Counted from the first letter of the stretch, positions 1-9,146 are shown. The stretch: 64,000 bases of DNA from Streptomyces sp. DSM 15324 (GCF_001514285.1 NZ_KQ949030.1:1-64000), one strand, 5' to 3'. Translations and numbers: made by a program. Notes: generated by a model not told the origin, from the letters alone.

Positions 1-72
1 CGTGCGGACCATGCGCAACCGGCCCATGACCTTCTTTCCCAGTCCCATTTCACCCAGCGGGAGTCAGCATGA
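1..72 (+). CDS. C-terminal end of an upstream gene (partial)
   Basis: The first frame is open from the window edge to a TGA at 70-72 and encodes about 23 residues. This stop overlaps the ATG at 69 of the next gene as ATGA, the usual sign of translational coupling in Streptomyces. The tail is too short to name. In many Streptomyces loci a small single-pass membrane protein like the next one follows a sigma-factor gene, but nothing here proves that. Confidence 0.5.
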   Translation, partial: RADHAQPAHDLLSQSHFTQRESA

Positions 73-683
73 AGCAGACCGTCACCCAGCACGGCCAGGC
101 GCCCGACCTCGCCGCCGTCCGTGCCCTGCGCCTCGCCGGCGACGGAACCGACGGCTGGGCGGTCTCCGAAGCCGGCCAGGCCGTGCTGCAGGAGATCCTG
201 CGACGGACCGAGCAGCCACCTGCCACGGCCGGTTCCGGGAGGCGCCGGCATCTGTTCATGGTGGGTGCGGTCGCAGCCGCCCTCCTCGGGGGCGCCACCA
301 CGGCTGCCGTGGCCACGCTCGGGCCATGGGGCGACAACGGACGCAATGTCATGTGTGCTCGCACACTGTCGCCCGAAGCGGACCTGAGTCAACTGCCGCT
401 CAAAGCCATGAAGGACTTCGATCCGCAGGACGCGGCGCGTTCGTGCGCGGCGGCCTGGGACGGGATGTGGAACCGGCCCGCACAGGGCACAGTGCCGCAG
501 ACTCCCAAGCCGGCCCGGTTCGCGGCCTGCTATTTCCCCAACGCGCAGCCCGACAGCGGCGAGTCCTCCGCCGCCGACAGCCATGGGGAACTCGGCGGAC
601 CGGTGATCTACCCGGCGGACGGCTACCCCACGAAGAAGGCGGCCTGCGCAGCCATCGGCTCCAGGCCCGTGGCAGGCGGCTGA
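69..683 (+). CDS. Hypothetical single-pass membrane-anchored protein
   Basis: This encodes 204 aa. A GGGAG ribosome binding site sits seven bases before the ATG, and the start overlaps the preceding stop (ATGA), so it is probably co-translated with the upstream gene. Residues 1-58 are a soluble cytoplasmic part ending in Arg/His (GSGRRRH). One hydrophobic helix follows at about 60-84 (FMVGAVAAALLGGATTAAVA), then an extracytoplasmic domain with four cysteines that could form disulfides. The topology (N-in, single span, exported C-domain) is like an anti-sigma-type or sensor partner protein. No catalytic motif is visible and I do not recognise a named family. Confidence 0.7.
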   Translation: MKQTVTQHGQAPDLAAVRALRLAGDGTDGWAVSEAGQAVLQEILRRTEQPPATAGSGRRRHLFMVGAVAAALLGGATTAAVATLGPWGDNGRNVMCARTLSPEADLSQLPLKAMKDFDPQDAARSCAAAWDGMWNRPAQGTVPQTPKPARFAACYFPNAQPDSGESSAADSHGELGGPVIYPADGYPTKKAACAAIGSRPVAGG

Positions 684-1012
684 GGCCGAGGGTACGAAAG
701 CGGCGGCCTGGACACCCCCATCTCGCCCTGGCCCGACAGGCGGCCGCCCCTGGCGGGGCCGGCTCAACGCGCTCTCCCTCCCGCCTAGTGCTCTGGCCGG
801 GAAGGTTTGCGGGGTTGCTCGCACAAGCCGGTTGCCGTGCTGATCCCTGAGCTGGCTGGGTCTGGAGCGCCTGGGATGATCGGCGACATGACGTGCGATG
901 TGTGGGGTGGCGAATTGCCCGGTCCCCCCGATTCGATTCGGCCGAGTTCGGATGCCGGAATGTGGGTTACCTGTGGGCACTGCGTGTTGGACACAGCCTC
1001 GCGGTTGCGGAG
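684..1012. other. Intergenic stretch with a possible IS end
   Basis: No convincing gene is seen between the membrane protein and the convergent exporter. From about 786 there is a sequence starting GTGCTCTGGCC, followed by a short open frame from the ATG at 888 or 890. The same 11-mer recurs inverted at about 51235-51245 beside the catalase-family gene. This could be the left end of a degraded insertion sequence, but no transposase homology is visible to me. Confidence 0.25.
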
Positions 1013-2485
1013 TCAGCCTGCCTCATCCCGGGCCTCGTCTGCGGGAACGGCCGGTCGGGTACGGCGAGCCGTCATCGCGCCGGCGGCCGCCGCGGTGGCG
1101 GCCAGGAGCACAGCGGCCACTCCGAGGGCGTGTTCGGCCGCGGCGCGGGGACCAGTCGTGTCGAGGTAGACCCCACCGATGAGGGCGATGCCGAGGGTTC
1201 CGCCGAGTTGCTGGACGGCGTTGAGCAATCCCGCCGCGGAGCCGGTCTCGTGCGGTCCGACGGCCCCCAGCGCGGTGGTGAAGAACGGCGGCGTGAACAG
1301 TCCGCTGCCCAGCCCCGCCAGCGCGAGGGCAAACGGGAGGGCCGTCGGGTAGGCGTCGGAGGCGGCGGCGCTGTAGGCGAATGCGGCGGCGGCCAGTCCG
1401 CCGGCGAGGGTGACGATGCCGGCGTGCATGACGCGGCCGCCGTACCGGGGGACGAGGTGGCTTCCGGCCGCCCAGGAGGCGACGGCCAGTCCTGCGGACC
1501 AGGGCAGGAGGGTGAGGCCGGCGGTGAGCGGCCCGTCGTGGAGGCCGAGTTCGAGGTGCAGGACGATGGTGATCATGACGCCGTTCATCACGGCGAAGAA
1601 CAGCGTGGATGTGGCCAGTGCTGCGGGGAAGGAGCGGCCGCGCAGCAGGGCGGGTTCGATCAGCGGGGCTTTGCCGTGGCGGGCGGTGCGGCGCTGGTGG
1701 GCGACGAACACCGTCAGGACGGCGGCGCCGACCGCGGCGGTCGCCCACGCGGGGGGCCCGGGGTGGCCGGTGGCGAGCGGGCACACCAGCAGGGCGGTGC
1801 CGAGCATGGCCAGGGCGGTGCCGACCGGGTCGAGGCGGGGGCGGACCGGGGCGCGGTCCTCGCACAGAAAAGGGGTGGCGGCCAGGACGGCCACGGCGAG
1901 GGGAAGGTTGACGAGGAAGACGGCGCGCCAGGAGACGCCGAGTAGGTCGGCATGGGTGAGGACCCCTCCGAGCGCGGGGCCGACGACGGCGGACAGTCCC
2001 ATGACGGGGCCGATCATGCCGAGGGCCTTGGACAGTTCGGGGCCTGTGAACATGGCGCGGATGAGCCCGAACGTCTGCGGGATGATCGCGGCCGCGGCGG
2101 CTCCTTGCAGAGCGCGCAGTGTGATGAGGACGAGGGCGGTGGGAGCGAGCGCGCACGCCAGGGAGGTCAAGGCGAATGCGATGACCCCGGCGCAGAAGAC
2201 GCGCCTGCGGCCGTGGATGTCACCGAGGCGGCCGCCGGTGAGCAGGCCGAGGGCAAAGGCAAGGGTGTAGGAGGCGCTGAACCACGGGATGGTGGCGTCC
2301 GCTCCGCCCAGGTCGGTGTGGATGACAGGGGCGGCGACCTGGACGATCGTGGCGTCGAGGAAGTTCATCGCCTCGGCGGCAAGGAGCGCGGCGAGCGCGA
2401 TCCAGCGCCATCGGTACGGCGCGCCGCCGAAGGCGGTGAGCCGTGCGGCGGGCGGGGTGGCGGGTTCACCGGTAGTGCGGGACAT
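1013..2485 (-). CDS. MFS drug exporter, EmrB/QacA-type (DHA2, about 14 TM)
   Basis: This encodes 490 aa, starting at the ATG at 2485 after a strong GAGGGAGAAC ribosome binding site. Longer upstream readings run into the divergent regulator's promoter. The first helix carries NFLDATIVQVA, typical of motif D1 of 14-TM exporters. The loop after TM2 has GGRLGDIHGRRRVF (motif A) and TM5 has GPALGGVL (motif C, the antiporter signature). The family exports toxic small molecules at the expense of the proton gradient. The gene is transcribed divergently from an Lrp/AsnC regulator 127 bp away, a common arrangement for a regulator controlling its neighbour. The substrate cannot be predicted. Confidence 0.9.
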   Translation of the reverse strand: MSRTTGEPATPPAARLTAFGGAPYRWRWIALAALLAAEAMNFLDATIVQVAAPVIHTDLGGADATIPWFSASYTLAFALGLLTGGRLGDIHGRRRVFCAGVIAFALTSLACALAPTALVLITLRALQGAAAAAIIPQTFGLIRAMFTGPELSKALGMIGPVMGLSAVVGPALGGVLTHADLLGVSWRAVFLVNLPLAVAVLAATPFLCEDRAPVRPRLDPVGTALAMLGTALLVCPLATGHPGPPAWATAAVGAAVLTVFVAHQRRTARHGKAPLIEPALLRGRSFPAALATSTLFFAVMNGVMITIVLHLELGLHDGPLTAGLTLLPWSAGLAVASWAAGSHLVPRYGGRVMHAGIVTLAGGLAAAAFAYSAAASDAYPTALPFALALAGLGSGLFTPPFFTTALGAVGPHETGSAAGLLNAVQQLGGTLGIALIGGVYLDTTGPRAAAEHALGVAAVLLAATAAAAGAMTARRTRPAVPADEARDEAG

Positions 2486-2612
2486 GCGTTCTCCCTCAGA
2501 GATGACGATGGCGGCAGACCGGTGACCACCGTGCCCAACCACCCGCGCAAGGTTCCATTTCTTGGCAAGTGATAGGCGTTTACTTCCATTCAGATCAGCT
2601 AATTTGATCGAT
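2486..2612. promoter_or_regulatory. Divergent promoter region with inverted repeat
   Basis: This 127-bp spacer is A/T-richer than its surroundings and separates the exporter from the Lrp-type regulator. It contains the dyad GATCA-N7-TGATC at 2593-2609, just upstream of the regulator start. The spacing and symmetry fit a regulator operator, with autoregulation and control of the exporter inferred. Confidence 0.5.
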
Positions 2613-3608
2613 ATGCTCGTGCTGGATGATGTGGACCGCGGCTTGATCCATGCCTTGCAGGTGAACGCGCGGGCGCCGTTCACGCTCATCGCCGAGGTGC
2701 TCGGCTGCTCGACGCAAACCGTCGTCCGCCGCTACCGACGCCTGTACGCGCAGGCCGGGCTGCGAGTGGTAACGCTGCCGACGCCGCGCAGCGCGGGCGT
2801 ACACCAGTGGTTCGTGCGGCTGACGGCCGCGTCACGAAGCGCGCACGACATCGCCGTGGCGCTCGCGCGCCGGCCGGACACCTCGTGGGTACGGCTGACG
2901 TCCGGCGGCACGGAGATCGTGGTGATCATCCACACACCCCCGTCCGGTCCTGACGCGCACACGCTGCTGCTGCGCGACATCCCGCGCACCGCCGGGATCA
3001 GCTCCGTCTCCGCGCACTACCTGCTGCACACCTACCTCGGCGGGCCGACCGCGTGGCGGGGCCGAGTGAACGTCCTGGACAAGGACCAGCAGGCCCGGCT
3101 GCGCGCCGAATGGGACACAGCCGGCGCGGGCGGGCGCGCTGCGGCCCTCGAAGAAGAGCCCTACCTGCTGACCGACGGGGACCGGGTGTTGCTGGGCGCG
3201 ATGCGCGAAGACGCGCGGGTAAGCTACGCGGATTTGGCGGCGGCGACCGGCACGACAGCGTCGACGGTAGCCCGCAGGCTTACCGAACTACGGGCGCGGG
3301 GCGCGTTGTTCTTCGACGTGGACGTGGACCCTGCGCTGGTGGGCGTCACCGTGTCGGCGCTGTTGTGGATGCAAATGTCGCCGGCGCACCTGGACGAGGT
3401 GGCCACCGCGCTGGCGGGCCACGAGGAACTGGCTGTAGTGGCGGCGACGACCGGGCCGACCAACTTGGTCGCCCAAGCACTGTGCCGGGACGCGGAGGCG
3501 CTCCACACCTACCTGACGCGGCGCCTGGCGCGAGAGGCGGTCACGCACATCGAAACGGCCCCCGTGCTGCGCACGTACAAGGCCGCGGCGACACTGCGGA
3601 CGCCCTGA
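2613..3608 (+). CDS. Lrp/AsnC-family transcriptional regulator with two HTH units
   Basis: This encodes 331 aa. I chose the ATG at 2613 (MLVLDDVDRGLIHALQ) because the family starts directly with the first HTH. A TTG at 2562 would add 17 residues lying in the promoter. Residues about 4-60 form the first AsnC-type HTH (LDDVDRGLIHALQVNARAPF), followed by a ligand-binding-like stretch. A second HTH lies at about 178-235 (LTDGDRVLLGAMREDARVSY) with another AsnC-type C-terminal domain. This duplicated architecture is well known in Streptomyces and is about twice the length of classical Lrp. It is divergent from the MFS exporter and probably regulates it. Confidence 0.9.
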   Translation: MLVLDDVDRGLIHALQVNARAPFTLIAEVLGCSTQTVVRRYRRLYAQAGLRVVTLPTPRSAGVHQWFVRLTAASRSAHDIAVALARRPDTSWVRLTSGGTEIVVIIHTPPSGPDAHTLLLRDIPRTAGISSVSAHYLLHTYLGGPTAWRGRVNVLDKDQQARLRAEWDTAGAGGRAAALEEEPYLLTDGDRVLLGAMREDARVSYADLAAATGTTASTVARRLTELRARGALFFDVDVDPALVGVTVSALLWMQMSPAHLDEVATALAGHEELAVVAATTGPTNLVAQALCRDAEALHTYLTRRLAREAVTHIETAPVLRTYKAAATLRTP

Positions 3609-3889
3609 CCCCCGCCCCGGCTCCGGTCGTCGGCCGCGCGCTCGACTACCACGACGAACCACCGCCAGGTGACCACGAGCCCTCAGGATCTGAGGAATAC
3701 GCTCTCGATTACGCAAGATCGCCTGCTCCGAGAGGAGCTGATCCTGCGGGAGACCCCGATGACGGCCCAAATCTGTCTCATGAGACATAGCGAAGTCTGG
3801 AGAACATGGAGCAGCCGACCGGGCTGCCCAGGATCGGGAAGACGGTACGGACGTGAGCGGCGGTGTCCGGCGCGCCGACGGTGAGAAAG
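3609..3889. other. Intergenic stretch, nothing recognised
   Basis: Between the Lrp-type regulator and the leuA remnant I see only short open frames without recognisable family features. It could be the scar of the event that left the leuA fragment. Confidence 0.4.
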
Positions 3890-4250
3890 GGGCGCAGCGT
3901 GGACCGATGCGGTCAGGATCGAGGTGTCCCAGCCCGCGCCCCAGCAAGTGCCGTCGCCCACACGGCACTCGGCGTAAGCGACTGCTGGACTGCCTGGGAC
4001 TGTGGCGGTGGAGTGCTCGATGGAGCTGAGGATGTCGACGGTGATGCCGACGGTACCGAGGGCATCGGCCAGGGCGGACAGCGGTCCGTTGCCGGTGCCC
4101 TGGCAGGAGTGTTCCTGCCCGTCGGCGTGCAACGTACAGGTGAACCGGTGCTCGCCCGGTACGGGCTCGGTGGTGTTCCAGGCGGCCAGAGTGACCGGGC
4201 TGTCCAGGGCAGGGCTGATATAGGTGGTTCGGAAGTCGGGTATTGGAACC
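3890..4250 (-). pseudogene. leuA: 3' remnant of 2-isopropylmalate synthase (leuA)
   Basis: Read on the minus strand, about 120 residues match the C-terminal regulatory (LeuA allosteric dimer) domain. The run includes CQGTGNGPLSALADAL, SIEHSTATVPGSPAVAYAEC and WGAGWDTSILTASVHA, in the order and spacing seen in actinobacterial LeuA. The catalytic TIM-barrel region with its metal-binding residues is absent, and no start codon lies in a suitable place. After about 3892 the frame continues into unrelated sequence. This is therefore a dead 3' fragment, probably left by a duplication or deletion. The functional leuA would lie elsewhere in the genome. Confidence 0.75.
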
Positions 4251-4274
4251 GTCCGAATGCCTCTGACGGGATGG

Positions 4275-4736
4275 TCAGGATCTGCATGCCTGGATCAGGA
4301 AGGCAAGGGCTCCTGCCGGATCGTGCAGAGGGCGGGCGCCATCGGTGACGACGCGACGTGTGCCCGGGTCGACGGGGTCTGTCTGCGCCCACTCCGGAGA
4401 GCCGATGCCGATCTCAACTTCCAGACCTGAGGGCGTGGCATAGCGTCGTTCGGTGATGGGCCCCCACGATTGCGTTCGGACAAGCTCGCCGAGAGCGAGC
4501 TCGTTGGCCCAGGTGTTGTTGAAGTACTGAGGCTGGTCTGTCGTGAGCAGGACGATGTCGATATCGGAGTCAGGCCGCGCGGCATCGCGGGCGTACGAGC
4601 CGACAAGTAGCAGGCCGATGATGTCCTGGCGGTTGGCGGCCCAGCGTGTGATGCGGTCGATGACCTCCTGCACTTCGGCGACTCGCTCCTGGGAGATCGC
4701 GGGTTGGTTCGCTGATTGTTCGGCGTGGTGTGTCAT
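4275..4736 (-). CDS. Nucleotidyltransferase-domain protein
   Basis: This encodes 153 aa, starting at the ATG at 4736 with AGGAG upstream. The start overlaps the stop of the preceding damaged gene (ATGA). Residues about 38-65 carry the polymerase-beta-type nucleotidyltransferase signature GSYARDAARPDSDIDIVLL, with GS and the DSDxD metal-binding pair. A third acidic residue (EVEIG) follows around 115. The domain transfers nucleotides to a protein, antibiotic or RNA acceptor. Stand-alone proteins of this size include toxin-antitoxin (MNT-like) and aminoglycoside-modifying types, and nothing here decides between them. No HEPN partner is visible. Confidence 0.8.
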   Translation of the reverse strand: MTHHAEQSANQPAISQERVAEVQEVIDRITRWAANRQDIIGLLLVGSYARDAARPDSDIDIVLLTTDQPQYFNNTWANELALGELVRTQSWGPITERRYATPSGLEVEIGIGSPEWAQTDPVDPGTRRVVTDGARPLHDPAGALAFLIQACRS

Positions 4737-5352
4737 GTGGGCTCCTGGGTTTTGGGCCTGCGACTGATCTCGACTGCGTATGCTCCCCAGTCTCCGGCGG
4801 CAGCCCGCTGCCACTTGACGGCAACGCTGATGTGGATGCCGAGGGTCCGGGCAAGGATGGCGGCGGGCAGCTCGGTGGCGAGCTGGAACAAGGCGGTCGA
4901 CCGGGCGTCCGCGAGCCGGATGCCGAGCTTGCGGAGCCTCTCGCCTATCGCCCAGGCGCTGATCGGGCGGCCGGGCTGGCCGCCGGGAAAGAGCCAAGGA
5001 GCGTCGATCTGGGCGAGGACCGCGTGGCTGCGACGAGCGGAGACCTGCTTCAGGGCCAGCTCGGCGACGGGGCCGGGCAACGTGACCGCGATGTCGCCGA
5101 GGCGGATGCGGACCGTTCCTTCCGTCTCTTCGAAGTGAGCGGCGGTCAATCGGGATATTGCCGCGGGCCACTGGGCATAGAGCAGCAACAGCAGGCCGCC
5201 AGGCGGTCTTCGGTCCGGATGGTGTCGTCGTGCAGAAGGCGGCGGGCGGCGACCCGACGGGTGTCGTCGTCCATCGCCTGAGAGGGGCCATTCCACTTCA
5301 CGGCCGGGAAACTGAGGTCGCGGGTGATCTTCTGGGCGAGGGACCAGCGCAA
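4733..5352 (-). pseudogene. Frameshifted 3' part of a recombinase-like Streptomyces protein
   Basis: The stretch from about 5200 down to 4733 encodes LLLLLYAQWPAAISRLT, WLFPGGQPGRPISAWAIGERL, ALFQLATELPAAILARTLG and AVKWQRAAAGDWGAYAVEIS. This resembles the C-terminal region of phage-integrase-like proteins common in Streptomyces, though I cannot name the family with certainty. The expected preceding segment (RRLLHDDTIRTEDRLA) is in another frame, so there is a frameshift at about 5190-5215, and the N-terminal part is missing. The stop overlaps the start of the nucleotidyltransferase gene by ATGA, so the two were once co-translated. Confidence 0.6.
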
Positions 5353-5399
5353 AGTGGCACTTCAGGTTGGATTCACCCGCGGTGCGGCATTCCGTGGCC

Positions 5400-6076
5400 A
5401 TGCGGATACTGGTGGTGGAGGACGACCGGCGATTAGCCGAACTACTGCGCCGTGGCCTGGCCGGTGAGGGCTTCGCAGTGGACCTGGCAGGCCGCGCGGG
5501 TGGGAGCTAGCGGTCGAGAACGACTACGACGTGGTCGTGCTGGACGTGATGCTGCCCGGGCTGAACGGCTTCCGGGTCTGCGCCCGGCTGCGCGAGGCCG
5601 GGGTGTGGACCCCAGTGCTGATGCTTACCGCCAAGGACGGCGAGTACGACGAGGCCGAGGGACTGGACACCGGCGCCGACGACTACGTCACAAAACCCTT
5701 CTCCTACATCGCTCTGGCCGCCCGCCTGCGTGCCCTGGTCCGCCGTGGACGTCGCGAACGCCCCGCCGTCATCCAGATCGGCGACTTACAGGTTGATCCC
5801 GCCGCCCGCCGCTGCCAGCGCGGGGACACGGTACTGGCCCTGACCGCCCGGGAGTTCGCCGTCCTGGAGTAGCTCGCCAGCCGCCACGGAGAGGTCGTCG
5901 CCAAGAGCGAGGTACTGGAGCATGTGTGGGACGACGCCTTCGACGGCGACATAAACATCGTCGAGGTCTACGTCTCCGTCCTGCGCCGCAAGATCGACGC
6001 TCCCTTCGGCCGACGCACCATCCACACCGTCCGCGGAGTCGGCTACCGCCTCGACCACGACCAGGCATCCGCGTGA
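5400..6076 (+). pseudogene. OmpR-type response regulator, broken by frameshift and amber stop
   Basis: The ATG at 5400 begins a receiver domain (RILVVEDDRRLAELLRRGL) that reaches a TAG at 5508 in the first frame. The rest (DVVVLDVMLPGLNGF with the phospho-acceptor Asp, then TAKDGEYDEAEG and TKPFSY) continues in another frame, so an indel lies at about 5490-5503. The second frame has an amber TAG at 5870-5872, where the family has a codon such as Tyr (FAVLE*LASRHGE). It then continues through the winged-helix DNA-binding domain (INIVEVYVSVLRRKI, TVRGVGYRL) to TGA at 6074-6076. The stop overlaps the kinase start (GTGA). With two independent lesions the regulator is probably non-functional. Confidence 0.85.
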
Positions 6077-7206
6077 CAGCCCACAGGTTCCTGCACTGGC
6101 TCCGGCCCACGACCATGCGGGCCCGGCTGACCCTACGCGCCGCATCGGTGACCGCAGCAGCCCTGGCCATCGGGGCGTGCGTAGCAGCGGTGCGGTTGTT
6201 CGTAAGCCCGGACGACGACTACGCAATACCACAGTCCGCGGACAAGTGCCGGGAGCTGGCCCTGCGCCTTGCGAGCGGCCCGGACGCGCCGCCGAGCGTG
6301 GAAATCACCGCGTGGTCACTGGTTACCGCGGTAGCCGTACTGACCGTGGTGGTAGCGGGCACAACATGGTTCACCGCAGGGCGGGTACTGCGCCCGGTGG
6401 AAGCCATCCGTGGCCGCTTCGACGAACTCGCCACCCAGCGCTCACCCCGCCGGGTACCCCTCCCCCGGTCCGGAGACGAGATCGCCCGTCTGGTCCACAC
6501 CATGAACACCACCCTGGGCCGACTCCAGACCGCGGTCGACGAGCAACGCCGGTTCGTCGCCGACGCCTCCCACGAACTGCGCAGCCCGCTCACCGCACTC
6601 CGGGCGGAGTTGGAGATCGCCCTGTCCCGCCCGGAACAGGCGGACTGGCCGCAAGTGGTCCACGGCGCCCTGGGCGACACCCAGCGACTGCAGCGCCTGG
6701 CCACCGACCTGCTGCTGCTGGCCCGCTTTGACAGCGGAGGCGAGGACCGCGGCGCGCAAACAGTAGACCTCGCCGATCTGGTACGCGAGGAGGTCGCCCG
6801 CCGCCACCCGCCCACCCACCTGACCCTGCAACTCGACTCCGCCCTGGACCCGGTCCTCGTCCACGGCCACCCCGCCCTCCTCACCCGGGTACTGGGCAAC
6901 CTCCTCGACAACGCCGAACGCCACGCCGACACCGCCATCACCATCCGGCTCAGTCACGACCCCCAGCAGCGTCAGGCCGTGATCGAGGTCCTCGACGACG
7001 GCCCCGGCATCCCCCCGGCCGACCGCCAACGCGTCTTCGAACGCTTCACCCGCCTCGACGACGCCCGAACCCGCGACACCGGGGGCACTGGCCTCGGCCT
7101 CGCCATCGCCTACCACATCACCGCCCTCCACCGCGGCACCCTCAAGATCACTCCGAGCCTTCGTGGCGCGCATTTCGCTCTCCACCTCCCCACCTGCCTT
7201 TCCTGA
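6073..7206 (+). CDS. Sensor histidine kinase (partner of the broken regulator)
   Basis: This encodes 377 aa from the GTG at 6073, overlapping the response-regulator stop as GTGA. There are two predicted membrane helices (about 18-40 and 78-100) with only about 40 residues between them, so the sensor loop is short. An HAMP linker follows (GRVLRPVEAIRGRFDEL). The HisKA H-box is FVADASHELRSPLTALRAEL with the phosphorylated His. The ATPase domain has the N-box NLLDNAERHA, G1 DDGPGIPP, F-box RVFERF and G2 GGTGLGLAI. All catalytic boxes are intact, but its cognate regulator next door is not, so it would need another partner. Confidence 0.9.
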   Translation: MTAHRFLHWLRPTTMRARLTLRAASVTAAALAIGACVAAVRLFVSPDDDYAIPQSADKCRELALRLASGPDAPPSVEITAWSLVTAVAVLTVVVAGTTWFTAGRVLRPVEAIRGRFDELATQRSPRRVPLPRSGDEIARLVHTMNTTLGRLQTAVDEQRRFVADASHELRSPLTALRAELEIALSRPEQADWPQVVHGALGDTQRLQRLATDLLLLARFDSGGEDRGAQTVDLADLVREEVARRHPPTHLTLQLDSALDPVLVHGHPALLTRVLGNLLDNAERHADTAITIRLSHDPQQRQAVIEVLDDGPGIPPADRQRVFERFTRLDDARTRDTGGTGLGLAIAYHITALHRGTLKITPSLRGAHFALHLPTCLS

Positions 7207-7522
7207 CGGCGCTGTTCTCGCATAGCTACGGCCAGGTGGCTTTTAGCACTGCGTGGCGCTCAGTTCTGTGGTCGGAGCCTGGGCCGGCGATACGGCCCTC
7301 TTCTCGTATAGCTACGGCGAACGGACATGTAGCGCAGGGTGATGCTCGGGGCTGGACCGGGCGCGAGGGCCAGCGGCACTGCGTTAGGGTGATGCCGCTT
7401 AAATGCCGGATTTACTGCGACAGAGCCCCTACGGTGATCTTCGCGACCTGCGGCGGACTCTCCGGCCGCCGCAGGCGAGGTGTACGCATTTACTGCGGCA
7501 GCGCCGGAAGGGCGGGACGGCC
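7207..7522. repeat. Integrase upstream region with three pairs of short direct repeats
   Basis: This 316-bp stretch has no gene but carries three sets of direct repeats. TTCTCGyATAGCTACGGC occurs at 7215-7232 and 7301-7318. GCG-2/3 nt-GGGTGATGC occurs near 7333 and 7381. ATTTACTGCGrCAGmGCC occurs at 7410-7427 and 7488-7505. The last copy ends just before the integrase ATG. Repeats of this kind next to a tyrosine recombinase gene can be arm-type recombinase sites or regulatory sites. Confidence 0.55.
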
Positions 7523-8588
7523 ATGGCGATCGAACCAGTGACCGAACTCGGCAGCGGGGGCGCGACCCGCCTGCCGCCCGCCCGGGTGGTGCCCCTGTCC
7601 GCCCCGCCCTCGTCGTACACCGCGGCCATCGAGCGGTACCTCACCGGGGCGGGCATCGCGAAGTCCTCCGCGCGGATCTACCGGATCTCGCTGACGACAT
7701 GGGGGGGATGCTCGCCGGCGAGGCGGCGCCGACCGGACCCGCCCGCCGGGGCGCGAAGCCGCCCGTCTTCCCCGTCGCCGCGATCGACGACCCGGCGCTG
7801 CCGGAGGTCCTGGCCGAGCTGGCGGCAGCGCGGGCGGACGAGCTGGACGCCGACACCGTCAACCGGGAACTGTCCATCACACGCAAGGCGATCGGCTGGT
7901 GGCAGCGCCAGGGCTGGATCGACGGGGACCCGACGATCGGCATCGAGCGGCGGCCAGCGCCGCCGGACCGCACCAAGGCCCTGGCCGAGAACCAGATCGC
8001 CGCCCTGTGGCGCCTCGACGTCGCCCTGCGGGAGAAGGCGCAGTGGAAGATGCTCTACGAGTCCGCCGCACGTGCCGACGAGGTGCTGTGCCTGAACGTG
8101 GAAGACCTCTACCCGCAGGACAAGCGCGGGAAGATCACCGCCAAGGGCGGCGCGACCGAGTGGATTCACTGGCAGTCCGGCACCGCCCAGTTGCTGCCTC
8201 GCCTCATCGCCCGCCGCACCCGCGGCCCGCTGTTCCTCACCGAGCGGAAGGCCCCGGCCGGAACACCGACACTCGACGTGTGCCCGGAGACCGGCCGGGC
8301 CCGGCTCTCCTACCGCCGGGCCGAGGAGATCTTCGAGGAGAACACCCGGCTGCTGGCCAACCCCCTCGCCTCACCCGACGACATCGAGGACCTGGATGGC
8401 TGGACTCTCCACCGGCTCCGCCACAGCGCCCTCACGCACGACGCCGAGGACGGCACCTCCACCCCGATGCGGCTGGCCCCTCCCGCCACGCCTCCCTCCG
8501 CTCCCTGGAGCGGTACGCCCGCCCCGGTGTCGACGCCGTTGCACGGCACGTCGCCGAACGCGACCCCGCCGCCCGGCGGAGGGGCTGA
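7523..8588 (+). pseudogene. Tyrosine recombinase/integrase with two frameshifts
   Basis: The ATG at 7523 opens an N-terminal SAM-like domain (SSYTAAIERYLTGAGIAKSSA). The frame is lost in the run of seven G at 7701-7707 and regained one frame over. The catalytic domain then reads the first Arg in SAARADEVLCLNVEDL and the HRLRH box (HxxR). A second shift at about 8470-8490 leads to SRHASLRSLERYARPG with the Tyr nucleophile, ending at TGA 8586-8588. All catalytic residues can still be recovered across the frames, so decay is recent, or the single-base deletions are sequence errors. It is not adjacent to any recognisable prophage or tRNA attachment site. Confidence 0.8.
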
Positions 8589-8701
8589 CGCCCCCAAGAT
8601 CAACTACTGGCGGCTTCTGGGGTCACCTCGGCGTCACCCCGTGTTGTCGCGGGCGTCGCCGCAGTGTCGGCGACGTGGGCGGTGGGCTGGTGTACGCGGG
8701 C

Positions 8702-8848
8702 ATGAAGCTCAAGAGCCACCTGGACGACCGCAAGGCCGAACACGACGAGGCGCCCGCGGGCGCCGCCGAGCAGACGGCCGCGAGCGCCGATGTGGTCGAG
8801 GTCGAGGAGACGGCCGTAACCGAGACTCCGCGACTGCGCGCTGTGTGA
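8702..8848 (+). CDS. Small acidic hypothetical protein (48 aa), possibly a fragment
   Basis: A 48-codon frame begins MKLKSHLDDRKAEHDEAPAG and ends TETPRLRAV. It is rich in Ala and Glu and has no family motif that I recognise. The frame is open further upstream with a short hydrophobic stretch (GDVGGGLVYAG), so it could be the tail of a truncated membrane protein. There is no clear ribosome binding site. Confidence 0.35.
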   Translation: MKLKSHLDDRKAEHDEAPAGAAEQTAASADVVEVEETAVTETPRLRAV

Positions 8849-9146
8849 GCGTCAGGCGAAGCGCCGGCGCGGGTGCAGATCCGCATGACGCTCAGGGCGT
8901 CGCCCTTTCTGCGCGTACGTAGGACGCCACGGCGACGGCCCGCGCGCAGCACGCTCTCCACGACGCTGCGGGGCCCGGACCGACGTGCGGCCGCGCCGCA
9001 CACGGGGGGGCGGTACGGATACGGGGCAACATGGCGGAACGGTTTCGCCCGGTACGCCCGTCCGGGGAACATGGCTGCGGAACACCAAGCGCCGGGGCCG
9101 CGGCTGTTCGGGGGGCGCGGCCGGCCACGCCATCTGGGGGGATGTC

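Noticed and set aside
893..1945. 350-codon plus-strand frame opposite the exporter
   Set aside because: Antisense shadow of the MFS gene, Gly/Glu/Arg-rich, no motif.
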